In this document: positions 48,400 through 60,012 of the stretch, piece by piece
Numbering within the stretch: position 1 is the stretch's first letter
How the letters are laid out: each line of letters begins with the position of its first letter
NCBI RefSeq assembly: GCF_000002425.4
Contig: NC_037264.1
Span: forward strand, 7,355,399 to 7,419,398
DNA length: 64,000 bases
Origin: Physcomitrium patens
Lineage: Eukaryota > Streptophyta > Bryopsida > Funariales > Funariaceae
Direction of reading: 5' to 3'
The notes under the pieces: generated by a model
Databases searched by the model: none
What the model was told of the DNA's origin: nothing
The model's input: only the letters and a program-made list of their open reading frames with translations
Translations under genes and position numbers: made by a program

Positions 48400-51300
48400 C
48401 TATCGTTGAATCGGCTTAGGTTTATGAGGATATCGTTGATGAAATTCTTGTACCTTTTTTGGTGCATTGGCAAGATTTTTGGCACGCTCCCACGTTCGTT
48501 TATTGATGTCGTATCCACTCCAATGCACTAAATACTCCAATTTTCTCCTATTACGTCGTGAATCTAGTACCTTTTCCACCTCGTATTCCTCATGGTTTTC
48601 AATTTCGATACTTGGTGGCGGACTTTGTACTCTTTGGGGAAAAGCTGACTCTCGATAAGGTTCCAACAAAGACACATGAAAGACTGGATGTACCTTCATA
48701 GTAGCTGGTAACTCTAGACAATATGCCACCGGATTGATCTGCTTCCCGATAACAAATGGCCCTAATCTCCGATAGTCCAATTTGTCACATGGCCGCTTGG
48801 TCTTGATATTCCGTCGAAGAAGCCATACTTTACTTCCAACTTTAAAAGTAGGCGCCTCATTTCGATATTTATCTACAAATGCCTTGTAACTCTCTTGGGC
48901 AGATTGCAATTGAAGCTTCAACGTCGCTTGAAGCTCCGATAGTTGCTTCACAAATCCTTCAGCTGCTGGGTTGTTATTTGCTGAAGAACTCAATAAATCG
49001 AGCTTGGGGTGGTATCCGTAGTTGGAGAAGAATGGTGTTTATTGAGTTGACGCATGAAGAGTGTTGTTGTATGCGAACTCAGCAAGCGGTAGATATGCAG
49101 TCCAATCATCTTGTTGATAGTTGATGCTGCATCGTAAATATTGCTCCAAAACTTGATTCACCCGCTCCGTTTGACCGTCAGTTTGAGGATGAAAAGCCGA
49201 AGAGAGCTTAATATCCACCTTCAATATCTCAAAGAGAGACCTCCAAAACTTCGATACAAACTGAGTACCTCGATCCGACACGATATCATCTGGTAGGCCA
49301 TGATAATGATATATGTTATCAAGAAAGAGTCTTGCGGTGTCTTCACTTGACGATGTTTTCTTGCAAGGCACGAAATGCGCCATCTTTGTAAATCGATCCA
49401 CCACAACAAAGATGCTGTCAAATGAATTTGATGGCGGTAGGTCCGTAATGAAGTCCATAGAAACTGAAGACCATGGTCAGTGCGGAATAGGCAATGGCTG
49501 GAGAAGTCCATACGGACGATGTCGAGGGATCTTGGATCTTAAACAAACATCACAAGAAAGGACAAATTCCTTCACATCCTTCCACATTTGGGGCCACCAA
49601 AAATCTCGTGAAATGAGCTCCAAAGTCTTGTTGAATCCAAAATGTCCCGCAGCTGGAAAGTTGTGGCGAGATTGAAGTACTCGGAGTCGAGTTGGTCCTT
49701 TCGGGATATACAACCGCTCCTCAAAATACAGAAGATCTCCCTCCACCTTAAACTTGTCATTATCGACACGTTGTTTGATGTCAAGAGCTATAGAATCCTC
49801 AATGGTCGCAGTACGTACCTCGCTGAGGAAGCCATCATCGATAGTTGCAACAGTAGCAAAAATCCTGAATTTTTCTGGTTTCAACAATGTTGTACATTGT
49901 TGATCAAACGCTGCTTCTCCAACCTTTGGCGCAAGATACGATCTCCTCGATAATGCGTCAGATAATCCTTGCTGTTTTCCAGGGCGGTAGGTGATAATAA
50001 AGTCAAATCGTGATAGAGACATATTCCATCGAGCTTGACGACGATTCAAAATTCGAGCTGTCATGAAGTACTCCAAATTCTTGTGGTCCGTATAAACAGT
50101 CACTGGATGTGCAGCTCCTTCAAGGAAGTGACGCCACTCTTGGAAGGCATCCACTATAGCAAGCAGATCTTTGTCGTGGATCTCGTAGTTGATCTCAGCA
50201 GCAGAGAACTTTCGTGAATAGAATGCAACTGGGTGAAACTTCTTGTCTATGCCCATCTGTGAAAGCACAGCTCCCAAAGCAAAATCTGAAGCATCGGTCT
50301 CTAAATAGAAAGCCTTTGCAAAGTCAGGGTGTACCAAGATTGGAGCCGTAGTGAATGCCGTCTTGAGATCTTGAAATGCTTTTGCTGCTTGTGATCCCCA
50401 TTCGAGCTTGTCTTTGCTTGTTAGACGCGTGAGTGGTGCAGCAAGTTGAGAATAATTCTTGATGAAGATCCGATAGAAGTTAGCAAATCCAAGAAAACAC
50501 TGAACATCTCTAACCGTCTTCGGAACTTCCCAAGATATAATTGCTTCTACCTTTTTTGAATCCATCTTCAAGCCCTCTGTAGTCGCAATGAAGCCCAAAA
50601 ATTCCATCTCATTCTGGTGAAATTGACACTTCTCCAACTTGGCGTAGAGTCCTCGTTCGCGTAGTTTTTCAAGAATCAAACAAACGTGCTTCTCATGTTC
50701 TTCTTCATTCTTGGAAAATATCAAAATATCATCCAGATAGATGACAACAAAGTCATCGAGGTACTCCCGAAAGATGTCGTTCATCATATGCTGAAAGACC
50801 GCTGGAGCATTGGTAAGACCAAAAGGCATGACATTGTACTCAAAATGGCCATACCTTGTACGAAAGGCTGTCTTCCATTCATCTCCTTCTTTGATTCGCA
50901 CAAGGTTGTAGACTCCTCTTAAATCAATCTTTGTAAAAATCCTTGCACGTCCAAGTTGATCTAAGAGGCCGGAGATCAAATGTAAGGGATAGCGATTTTT
51001 CTTGGTCACCTTGTTGAGTCCTCGGTAGTCCACGCACATCCGCAGTGAGCCATCCTTTTTCTTCACGAATAGGATTGGTGCTCCAGCTGGCGACTTTGAA
51101 TGTCGAATAAAATTCTTGGCTAGATTCTCATCGATGTACTTCCACAATTCTGCCAACTCCGTCTGCGATAGGTTGTATATTGGACCAAAAGGTGGTTGCG
51201 CTCCTTCCTCTAAGTCTATGGCGCAATCATATGGTCGATGTTCCGGCAGTATATCGGCGTTCTTCTTCTGAAACACGTCTTCAAAATCCCTATATTGCTC

Positions 51301-51888
51301 TGGTATATTCGATGTTGAGATATTCTCGCCGCTAGTTGGAGCTGCATAAATGACAAATGGTACGCCTTCCTTGGACGATCTTAGGAACGCTCTCGCTCCA
51401 ATAAACATGGATTTCTTCATGTAGGTTCTACCAACAGGTTTATTATTATTTTTTTCAGGAAATGTTATCCTTCGTAGCCTCCAATCAATGGACGGATTAT
51501 GATCTTCTAACCAAGAAAGATCAAGGATAACAGGGCTTGATGGGATTCTAATAATATTAAAAATAACGTGACTACTATGGTCCTTAAACACCACTTCTAT
51601 AGGTTTTGATTCGTGGGTAACGTTGCCTGACAATAAGGGTCGTCCATCTATCACCTCTACGTGAACAGGTTTGGACTTCTGTACTAAACGGATCTTGTGG
51701 CGTTTAGCAAACTCTTCATCTAAAAAACAAGTAGATGCCCCCGAATCCAATAAAGCTAAAGTTTTTTGTTTTTGAGGGCCTAAAAACAAAGGAATTGTAA
51801 AACAACGGGCAGGTTGGACAGAGAAGGAGGAACCTGATTGTTGTCGTGATATTAGATTGTCCAGCCGCACGGTTCCTACTGTGGCTGG
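48400..51888 (-). pseudogene. pol of young chromovirus: PR-RT-RH-INT-chromodomain
   Basis: One reading frame interrupted by two nonsense codons, TGA at 49477-49479 (after PLPIPH) and TAA at 49039-49041 (after HASTQ). Domains in order: protease with LLDSGAST (near 51750); reverse transcriptase with YLDDILIFSK (near 50730); RNase H with ETDASDFALGAVLSQ; integrase zinc finger (H-X6-H ... CDVC); and the integrase core with its acidic residues in [17 protein letters not shown] and [15 protein letters not shown]. The integrase C-terminal part and a chromodomain (YEVEKVLDSRRN ... YLVHWSGYDINKRTWERAKNL) follow. The catalytic residues I could check are present. Both stops lie one C-to-T change from a sense codon (CGA or CAA). 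Related chromoviruses make gag and pol from one long transcript. Confidence 0.92.
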
Positions 51889-52864
51889 GCGTCGTCGTTT
51901 TCCGGAATCATCGCACTTCTAGTCTTGACAGGGTGCCAATTTTGCTTCTTTGGGCAATTTCCAACCTTGTGACCTTCTTCTCCACAGTACAAACATAACC
52001 CTTCCTCCATACGCCGTTTCTTCTCTGTTGGAGTAAGAGATCGGACACGCGCCGTGTCGATTTGCATGTCTGTTGCCTCCGAATGTGAGTTTAAGCTATT
52101 TGCAGACATAGCCACGTCGTAACGAGTCATTTGGTGTCTTGGCGATGCTGGAATAGGCGGTTGTCACACTTTACACCTTGGCTAATAGCTTCGTTGAGCG
52201 TTTGAGGATTAGGAAGAGATAACAGCAAGTCCTTCACATCATCCTTCAAGCCCCAATAAAACTGACTCACCAACGCCTCTTCACCCCAATTAATGTCACT
52301 TGCCAATTGTCTGAAATCCGAGGCATAGACTGATGCAGAGCGTGTTCCTTGTCGTAGCGATCGGATCTTTGTTGTAGCCCATCGAACTTTATCATGCTCG
52401 CCAAATGCTTCTGCAAACGCCTCCAAGAACGTTTCAAAGTTGCTCAGGATTGGCGATCGCTTCTCGAACAAGGGAGTAAACCAAGACAGAGCTTGTGCTG
52501 TAAGCAAGGTTCCAACAAGCCCAACACGCGCTTCCTCCGTCGGATAACGTTCGGGCTATAAAATTGTTATCAACCTGATTTGGTTGACAAAACCTCGAAA
52601 CTTGGAACGAGTTCCATCAAACTTATCCGGAAGACTAACTCGAGGCTCCTTTCGTTGTAGGACTACTCGATCTTGTTGAAATGGAGGTAGAACTGCTTCT
52701 TCTGGCGCAGAAGTTTGAGGCTGAAATGCTTTAGATGGCGCTATCCCAGATGCTCCATTGTTATGGAGTCCTACCATGACTCCTTCGATCTTTGTTGTCC
52801 TATGTGACAACGAGGCAAGAGCATTTATGATGGCGTCTAGTTTGGATTCCAAACTTTCAGCCAT
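51876..52864 (-). pseudogene. gag of young chromovirus, with CCHC zinc knuckle
   Basis: Starts at the ATG at 52864 (MAESLESKLDAI). A TAG at 52556-52558 interrupts the frame after about 102 residues. It then continues through the capsid-like part (LTAQALSWFTPLFEK ... GLKDDVKDLLLSLPN) to 52127. The zinc knuckle CLYCGEEGHKVGNC (52130-51876) is in the -1 frame relative to the preceding part, and pol is again -1 relative to the knuckle. A -1 shift at gag-pol is a known retroelement strategy; the first shift is more likely a one-base indel. The protein would coat the RNA inside cytoplasmic particles. Confidence 0.85.
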
Positions 52865-53132
52865 TTTAACGTCTTAACCTTCGGCTAACCTTCAGAAAGA
52901 AGAAAAAAGAGTTTTGACAAGAGGACAATATTGGTTCAGAGGAGAGTACTCCGCAACCTCTAAAACGCCTTAAGACTCCAAGATGAGGGGTAATCCACTC
53001 TCTCCAAGAAGAATAAAGCTCCAATATTGAGAAAGAAGAGATATCAGTTTAGAGGAGGGTAATCCGCAACCTCTAAAACACTAGCACACCTTCAAGAAGA
53101 GGGGTAATCCACTCTCTAACAAGAAGGAACTA

Positions 53133-53144
53133 GCTCTGATACCA
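53133..53144 (-). other. Primer-binding site (tRNA-iMet) of young chromovirus
   Basis: On the minus strand TGGTATCAGAGC, complementary to the 3' end of initiator tRNA-Met. It lies 23 bases inside the 5' LTR edge rather than directly next to it, which is unusual. Confidence 0.75.
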
Positions 53145-53327
53145 GTGAAAATGCAGTCTCGACAAACTGTCACGGACACAAAATACAGACTTGAAATGTA
53201 ACAAGAAGTTCAAGAAGAAGTGGCAGAACTAGATTAAACAGATGAGTACAAGAACAACACCAGAAAGGTGAGCTAGAACTCCAAGAGATGTGTTGTCGAG
53301 ACTGAAGAACCCTTCAGCCTCGACTCC

Positions 53328-53335
53328 TATATATA
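53328..53335 (-). promoter_or_regulatory. TATA box in 5' LTR
   Basis: TATATATA read on the minus strand within AGTATATATAGGAG, about 105 bases downstream of the near edge of the GAA/TTC array. It is conserved in the 3' LTR at 47623-47630. Confidence 0.7.
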
Positions 53336-53439
53336 CTACTGAATAGGAAGCTTCTCGAGCTACTTCCGCTAACTAGGACGCTTCTCCAACAACTTCTACT
53401 AATTAGGAAACTTCTCGAGCAACTTCCTAGAATCTATCA

Positions 53440-53585
53440 GAATATTCTAGAACCTTCTAAGAATATTCTAGAACCTTCTAAGAGAATCTTTAGGGAATAT
53501 TCTAAGAATCTTCTAGAACCTTCTAAAGGAATCTTTAGAGAATCTTTAGAGAATATTCTAAAAGAATATTCGAAGAATCTTCCAA
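53440..53585 (-). promoter_or_regulatory. Array of perfect heat-shock elements in 5' LTR
   Basis: The array consists of alternating GAA and TTC triplets spaced by two bases, the binding pattern of heat-shock factors. On the plus strand GAATATTCTAGAACCTTC occurs twice, 21 bases apart (53440-53457 and 53461-53478); further perfect blocks are GAATCTTCTAGAACCTTC (53506-53523), GAATATTC (53552-53559 and 53564-53571) and GAATCTTC (53575-53582). Looser repeats (GGAAACTTCTCGAG type) continue to about 53345. The array is upstream of the TATA box in the transcription direction. Confidence 0.8.
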
Positions 53586-53605
53586 TGTATGTCCATGACA
53601 ATTAA

Positions 53606-53954
53606 TGACATGTTGGTAGCTTGTGGAAGAAGTTAATTATGTGGCACACATATAGAAAACTTACCTAATAAGTTAAGATACGTGTATTGCAAAGTCAACA
53701 TGTTTTAGAGGTCATATAGAATACCGCCATGTAGCTCTTAGTTAAGAGTATATATGGAGGCAAGAGTAAAGCCTTCTTCACTCTTGTCATTGTCTTTTTT
53801 GTCTTAAGTCTTGTTTTAAGACTTTCCAGTCTTCTTGTCTTTACTAATACTCATTCTAGTTTAATACTAAATCATCTTTAAGTGATTTTTAATTCTTTTG
53901 AGTTATACAAGAGTGCATTGAGGATTTCTTTCTTTGAGCTTCATGTCCTTGATA
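53606..53954 (+). repeat. Solo LTR, right part
   Basis: Continuation of 47273-47462 after the inserted chromovirus, ending CTTCATGTCCTTGATA. It matches the outer parts of 33973-34465 directly and its middle part in inverse orientation. Confidence 0.78.
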
Positions 53955-54773
53955 TTAATAGGCCTTTGTAATATATATTATTTTTTTACCTAATCATGAA
54001 AACTAATATTAGAATGCAAACTCTATACTATAAGTAGAAGCATATTCAACATGTATTGATTCTAAGGCTTTAATTTGTTGTTGGATTTATAATTTTTGTG
54101 TGATTTGATGTAGATGGATTGATTATTTTATGTAGTTGTTTATGTAAGTGTTGAGTGCATACGTAGACATTTGTTTCACAATATCTTTAAAAAAATTAAA
54201 TAAATTGTATATTAATAATATATACAAGTTTTTTTTAATTTTTTTTGCATTGATCTCTTTTGTTATATTCTCAAAAAATCTAGAGAGTTAAATTTGTATT
54301 TCTTGTAAATTTTTGGTGGAAACTTTTAAATATAATTTGAAAGCTAAATGTTGACTTTTAACTTGAGTTATAGTTACATTTCCAAAATAAAGATAATTCT
54401 TTGTTTAAGCTTTAACAAAATAATTTTTTTGTGATATCAAAGTATTTTGCAAATACTTAATAGTCATATAGGTAGTTGTGGGAGTATTTTTGATAGAAAA
54501 AAAATCAAGTCTATATTATAAAGTACCTCAAAAGAAGCATTTATTAAATTATTCCATTCTATAAGAAATAAAGACCAATATGCTTCCAATTCAATGGCAA
54601 AATATTTCTTGTAGTTTTTCAAGATATTTTTTAAATGTACCATATGTTAAGTAAGTCATTAGAAGTAAAAAAATAAAATAAAAATAATGACATTTATAAA
54701 TATAATATCTTAATCAAATCCAATACAAATAGATCAAATATTTTCATACAATTGGATAAATTGGGTCAAGGCA

Positions 54774-54809
<36 letters not shown>

Positions 54810-55600
54810 TTGTAAAAAAGTAAAAAATATTATAAAAGATGTATTAAAATTAATAATTTCTACTATATATAATGTAGACGTCTTGAATTACTTTTTTTTA
54901 TACATACAATCCATAAAAATAGAAGATATATATTTCTTTAGTAATTTAATATATCTAATATGTACACAAAAAAATAAAAAATAAAAAATAAAACTTAGAT
55001 ATACTAAGTATATGATGCAAATGGATACCTAATTAATTGGCTTATGATATTTTTTTTTAAAATAAGATTATTTTGGTCAATATAAACATGTTCTCTGTCA
55101 CATTTAAAATCAATGTAATCAATGTCAAATTGTTGCTTACAAATGGTATTACCTTAAATATAGACAAATTCATCTATATTCTCTTTGATGTCTTCAAAAG
55201 AATCAAAAGTCATCTCTAGTGGAAGATACATATATGACACAATATCCATTACAAAATCCAAATAACCTAAGAATATATCTCTTTCTTTCTCTTTGAACAT
55301 TGGACACAATACTAAAGATATTACAACAATACAAAGTCAATAACAAATTAGCTTAGTATTTAAAAAGATATATTTCTCACAATATAAAATAAAAGGAAGA
55401 GACTATTAATTCTAGCTATTGATAGTTAGTTGTTGTTATTCATAATATTTCTATCATTATATTAATTCCATATTAAAAAAATCATTATTATATCAATCCA
55501 AATGTGGATCATAGTAATGATGATGTACATGACTTCAACATTCTATATACATTGTGATGATGAGTGGGTCGATTTAATAAAACCCTGAGTCATTTTAGCA
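53955..55600. other. AT-rich intergenic DNA
   Basis: No open frame or repeat family recognised apart from a (TA)n microsatellite at 54779-54806. Confidence 0.5.
54779..54806. repeat. (TA)n microsatellite
   Basis: About fourteen TA units in AT-rich intergenic DNA. Confidence 0.9.
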
Positions 55601-55612
55601 TTTCATACATAT

Positions 55613-55629
55613 ACATATATATATATAAA
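55613..55629 (+). promoter_or_regulatory. Probable TATA box of the split-barrel protein gene
   Basis: A TATATATATATAAACC stretch at the abrupt change from AT-rich DNA to GC-richer transcribed sequence, about 600 bases before the coding start. A leader exon (about 55650-55940) with a small upstream ORF (ATG near 55815, donor GGCAAG|GTGTGT) and an intron ending at TTTTTCCAG near 56077 are likely but inferred. Confidence 0.4.
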
Positions 55630-56216
55630 CCGAAGAGAAATCTATGGGGCAGGTTGTTTGGTTTCGTAGTGTTCAAGAACTTGGTCGGGGGTGTTTCGCA
55701 TCCTCGTGAGCTTTGGGTGACGTGAGTTGTGGTCGTTTTCGTCGAGTCGTCGTCGTCGTCGACTAGGTCTGGTCGCCATTGGCAGGTCGCCGTCGCCGTC
55801 GCCGTTCGCGTGGAATGAAGCTCAATCGTGTTCGGTTCAGTGGATCGAACTCTGTCTGTCTGCCGCACTTCCTTCAAGCTTCGACACTGCCCAAGTTCTT
55901 GAAATTTTTAGCAGCGCTTGGTTTCTACGGCAAGGTGTGTATTCCATTCTGGTGTCCTCACCTTTCGTTCATTCAATCTTGCGCCAATTTGCCTCGTCAA
56001 CATCAGGTACAGACTACGACCGTCATCTTAGGGTTTAAGAATCTCAAGGTTTACGGATAGCTTGTATTTTTCCAGAAATTGTTCAAGGAAGGATGACGGG
56101 TTGATGTGCCTGATTTTGCGTGCAAAGCAGTTTTGAGCCGAATTGAATGTGGAGCATCTCACTGGAATTTTCCATGTAGTGTTGAAGGAGTGTTTGGAGA
56201 AATTCGAAGTTGAGGG

Positions 56217-57682
56217 ATGAGTCGTGTATGGCGATCGCTTTGGCCGCGGGTTGGTGGGATGAGAGTGGAGGAGAAGATAGGGTGTGGTTGCCGATACGTT
56301 GCGGTTCGAAGGGCGAGTGTGGAAGCTGGAACTGAGAGCCGAAGCCCACGGGAAGAGGAGTCCAGTTTGCCGCTTGTACAAAGATGTAAGAATCTGCTGG
56401 CGGCCAATTGGAGGGCGCAGATTACCACCATAAATGCGAACGACGAGGGCCCGGATGCGCCTAAAGTGCACGGTTCACTAGTTAATTACATTCTTGTGGG
56501 CGGGAATCCGTTGTTGTGGATACCAAAGAACGATGCGCATGAGCTGAATTTAGTGTTGGATGAGCGAGGGTCTCTGGTGGTCGGGCACACGGACCCGCCG
56601 CCGCTAGTACGCGCGTGGCGGGAAATAGGACGTGTGCCGCCTCGGGTCATGTTGCTGGGATCCGTTGCTCCTTTGCAGAGACATGAGTTGGACTACGTCA
56701 AGCGGAGGGTTGCAAAGGTCCATTTCGCTGTTAGCGACGCAGTGAAGGAAGCAGGAGCTGCTTTGCAATCTGTGTTGCACGAATCAGGAACGTTGGTTAA
56801 CTCTCGAGCTCAGGCGCTTGAACCTATGGTGAAAACCACTGATGCAGAATATTCAATTTTTAGCATGGCGCCGAAGTAAGTTTGCGAGCTAGTTTCTGAT
56901 TCTGGGTTTATTTTTCTGTTTTTCTGTTTTTTTTCTTTTACAGAGTGGAAATGCCGTGTTTCTCTAGTGACGAATTGTACCTTCAATTAGAGCAATGAAT
57001 TTTCTCACTCATAAGAGTGGCAACTTTCTTTTGCAGATCTTGTCATTTTGTGGATGTGCTCGGGGGGCGTCATGAGGTCGATGCAGCTGATATTGCAGGT
57101 GCTGCAGTGGACCCCCTGTGCAGAGTCCTGTTGGCACTCATCGATGGCATCAACAAGAGTGAAACGCGAAGATTTGCACTTATCGTCTTCTGTGCAGGTG
57201 CATACTTTCACTGAGTGAAACACGGACAATGTTGACATCATTCCCATGGGGCCCATGCCTTGAAAGACAATGAGTTGGAAAGCTGTATTTTGGCTTCTCA
57301 AGTATCTCCAAACTGTGTGATTTTTAAGGATGAGAGTTTAGTAACACAGGTTTTATACTTCATATCATCAAGATTTCATCTTCTAGGTTTTATTACTGTT
57401 TCCTGTGCAGTTTACTTGCAAGTTCGAGTTCAGGATGCCTACATTTTTGCCGCAGACCGGTGGGGTTTCAACGTACTTGCCAATGTCATGCCAAAAGAAG
57501 ATTCCGATGCAGTTGATTCCAACAAGCTTTGGAGAGAATTTCGATTTGGTTTTGCCAGGGAAGTGAAGGATGCAGAGGGTTTCTGTGTTTTGCTTGCGGA
57601 GATGGAGAAAGAGAGTCTAGACGCCTTGAAGAAGGCTCAGGAAGTGGACCCAGATTTTTTGAAGAGAAATGTCCCTAAGTAG
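56217..57682 (+). CDS. FMN-binding split-barrel (PNPOx-like) family protein
   Basis: Three exons (56217-56875, 57037-57197, 57411-57682) total 1092 bases and 363 residues with consistent phases. The N-terminal ~45 residues are rich in Arg, Gly, Val and Ser, low in acidic residues at first, and may be a plastid transit peptide. A central domain contains VHGSLVNYILVGGNPLLWI and PPRVMLLGSVAP. The C-terminal domain contains FVDVLGGRHEVDAADI and SLIDGIN-like (ALIDGINKSETRRFALIV), then AYIFAADRWGFNVLANV. I recognise this layout from plant pyridoxamine 5'-phosphate-oxidase-like proteins with an added C-terminal domain (Arabidopsis At3g21140/At1g51560 type); that link is from memory and untested. Catalytic activity is unknown for this branch. 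The gene converges on the coiled-coil gene with about 0.7 kb between stops. Confidence 0.72.
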
Positions 57683-58380
57683 TAACAAGACGATACTTTG
57701 TCGAATTCATTTGGAGAGCTTAGCAGTGGGAATCTTTAGAATGCGGGAGTTTCTTTTTGTTACTCTTACTTCAAGTTGGTTTGCTACCAAAGGTGGACTT
57801 TTACTTGTAAGTAGTTTTTTCTTGAAAGAGGTTTTTCACCTCCGATTCATTGGGGGCATCAGATCAATTTCTAGGGTTGTCATCACCCATATTCATTATG
57901 ATTTTTGACGATTCAGTAAAACGAGAATGTTGGAAGTGTGATCACTTTCGATGTCTCATCACTTGCATGCGACACGATTCTCGCTCAATGATGGTGTGCA
58001 GGTTGTCGTACATCACTTTTTTTCTCTGTACCAGAGTCTCCAAATGTGCATTCATGGTTATTATTCATTTGCCATTGAGTCTGGTAATCCATCTGAACGT
58101 ACAGTATTGCCAACTGTTAGGCTGTTTGCTTGTCCGTCCATCTCAGGAAGAAGTGCAGCCTAACTTTTAAGTCAATGCAATACTATGAACTCACAGAAGA
58201 CTATAAACAACACTTTTGACGATTTGAAGATAATGAAGCTACCAATCGATGAATCATAGGATGAACATGGCAAACGACGAAGTTTTGTACGAGTGCCGAT
58301 CCTGCAGAGAGGAGCCTGCTGTGAAGGGGAAATCAACATTCTGTAGGGTAATCCGAGAAAAATCCTACCGAGATGGAGGT
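57683..58380. other. Convergent 3' regions of two genes
   Basis: Holds the 3' UTRs of the split-barrel gene (plus strand) and the coiled-coil gene (minus strand). Frames such as 57850-58170 have no recognisable domain. Confidence 0.5.
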
Positions 58381-59433
58381 TTAGCCTAGTAGTTTCTCTT
58401 CTCGAATGTGACCCAGGTCGGCTTTCATGAGGTTGGCAAGCCCGTCCTTGTTGCTCTCTTCCTCCACTTGATGTTCATGATACTCTCTGTTCGGTATGAT
58501 GGGCCTGGAATCTTGATATCGTTGTGGATGAATCACTCCATGGAATCCTTGTGACTGATCTCTTGAGAGGAATTGAGACTGTCGTTTGTCTAATTTTCCC
58601 ATTTCGGCCGTCAACCATGCAGCATTACTGCAGCTCCGTTCCAAGGTCTTTCCTGCCCTTGGTAGGAATGGATTCGACTGATTCGATGCATATACCTGTT
58701 TCAAGCATTGCTAATTTGATTAATCAAACTAAACTCAACCACATTCTACGAACTAAATGAATCCTGAAACTGGCATTCATGTATGTTTCTGTGGCTAGCT
58801 TGAAGCAAAAAGAGGTGAGTAATGGAAGCTACATGTATCTTAGTATCTACAAGCCAAAAAATTGTCTTATTTGCAGTTTATTCTGCTTTATTAGATATTA
58901 AACACTCACTTGTTATCATACCAAAAGATCATGTATTTAACTCTAATCAAATGCGTTGCAAATTACTCAAGTTTAATTGATTATTACCCACATGTAGGTT
59001 TTGAAGAAAGGAAATACTTGTGCAATTGTAAAGACATAAAGGAATTGAATATGTGGGATTTGATTCCTTGGTTTAGAAATAGCTTACCAATCTAATGGGT
59101 TGAGTAAGAGCCAATTGTGTCTCAATTTCGCGTGTTCGGATCATCAATTGGTTGTGGTCTGTCGTTAATGCCATCAATATCTTGTTGGTTTCTTTAAGTT
59201 TCTGCATTTAAAACACCTTATCAACACAAATCGATTTTTTAAAAAAGAAATCCTTAGCAAATATCATATTATTTCATCCATAAACATACAAACATTAAAT
59301 TCATTGTTAATTAAAAAAAACCAATAACTGTGCAAATGTTTTGAGACTTCAATTTGTTACATTTTTTACACTAAGAGTACAATAATTAAGTTCTTTAAAT
59401 GAATAATAAAGCAACTTGTTTACTTTGTATTAA

Positions 59434-59480
<47 letters not shown>

Positions 59481-59975
59481 CATACATACATATGTTTTTT
59501 CTAAAAATTTATGTTTCGAGTAAAACATGTTATTAGACAAAAATCACTTTTATTCTGTCTATTGGGAATTTTTTTTGAAAAGCGAATTTTTGTAAATTGT
59601 TAGAGTTGAACCTTCTTCAGAGAATGATTTTTGTCAGCAAGTTCTCGTTGCCGATCCTGTGCTTGCTTGGTTTCTTTTAATATAATGGCTATTTTTTCAG
59701 TTGTCCAAATTCTCTATTACTCCAACCCAACCAGTACTGTTTTAGTAAAATAATCATGTGATTACATCACAAAATTTGCATGTGAAAAATACATCATGAA
59801 AAAATTACATCAAAACTGCAGGTTTTTAGTTGATTACTCCAACAAATGTGCAATTATTTCCTCCAATACAAATAATTTTAATCAAATAACATATACTGAA
59901 ATATAGTCATCACAGACAGAAATATTCTTGCAGAATTAGTGAAACAAAATGTAAATACATGTAAATATGCTAAGT

Positions 59976-60012
<37 letters not shown>

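Larger units (their letters stand above)
47463..53600 (-). mobile_element. Young Ty3/gypsy chromovirus with heat-shock-element LTRs
   Basis: A nearly complete 6.1 kb LTR retrotransposon on the minus strand, flanked by an ATTAA target duplication (47458-47462 and 53601-53605). Order in the sense direction: 5' LTR (53168-53600), primer site, gag with one CCHC knuckle, protease, reverse transcriptase, RNase H, integrase, chromodomain, an extra small ORF, polypurine tract, 3' LTR (47463-47875). The LTRs differ by about ten substitutions plus a 21-base duplication, so insertion is fairly recent. The coding region is broken by three nonsense codons and one or two frame changes, so this copy is not autonomous as assembled. 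The chromodomain ending (NLANAPKKVQEFHQRYPHKP) resembles chromoviruses known from early land plants and fungi (Tcn1-type), an inference. Confidence 0.93.
53168..53600 (-). repeat. 5' LTR of young chromovirus
   Basis: 433 bp with TGTC ... GACA inverted termini. Compared with the 3' LTR it has about ten substitutions and a 21-base tandem duplication (53440-53481) that doubles a GAA/TTC block. The U3 part, as transcribed, includes the heat-shock-element array, then a TATA box. Confidence 0.95.

Noticed and set aside
55779..56060. Basic N-terminal frame as the true start of the split-barrel protein
   Set aside because: No phase-compatible splice to the main exon avoids a stop; the ATG at 56217 gives a complete protein. 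It is more likely leader sequence with an upstream ORF.
57850..58170. Plus-strand 106-residue frame after the split-barrel gene
   Set aside because: It lies in the 3' UTR between convergent genes, has no domain, and its composition is like untranslated DNA.
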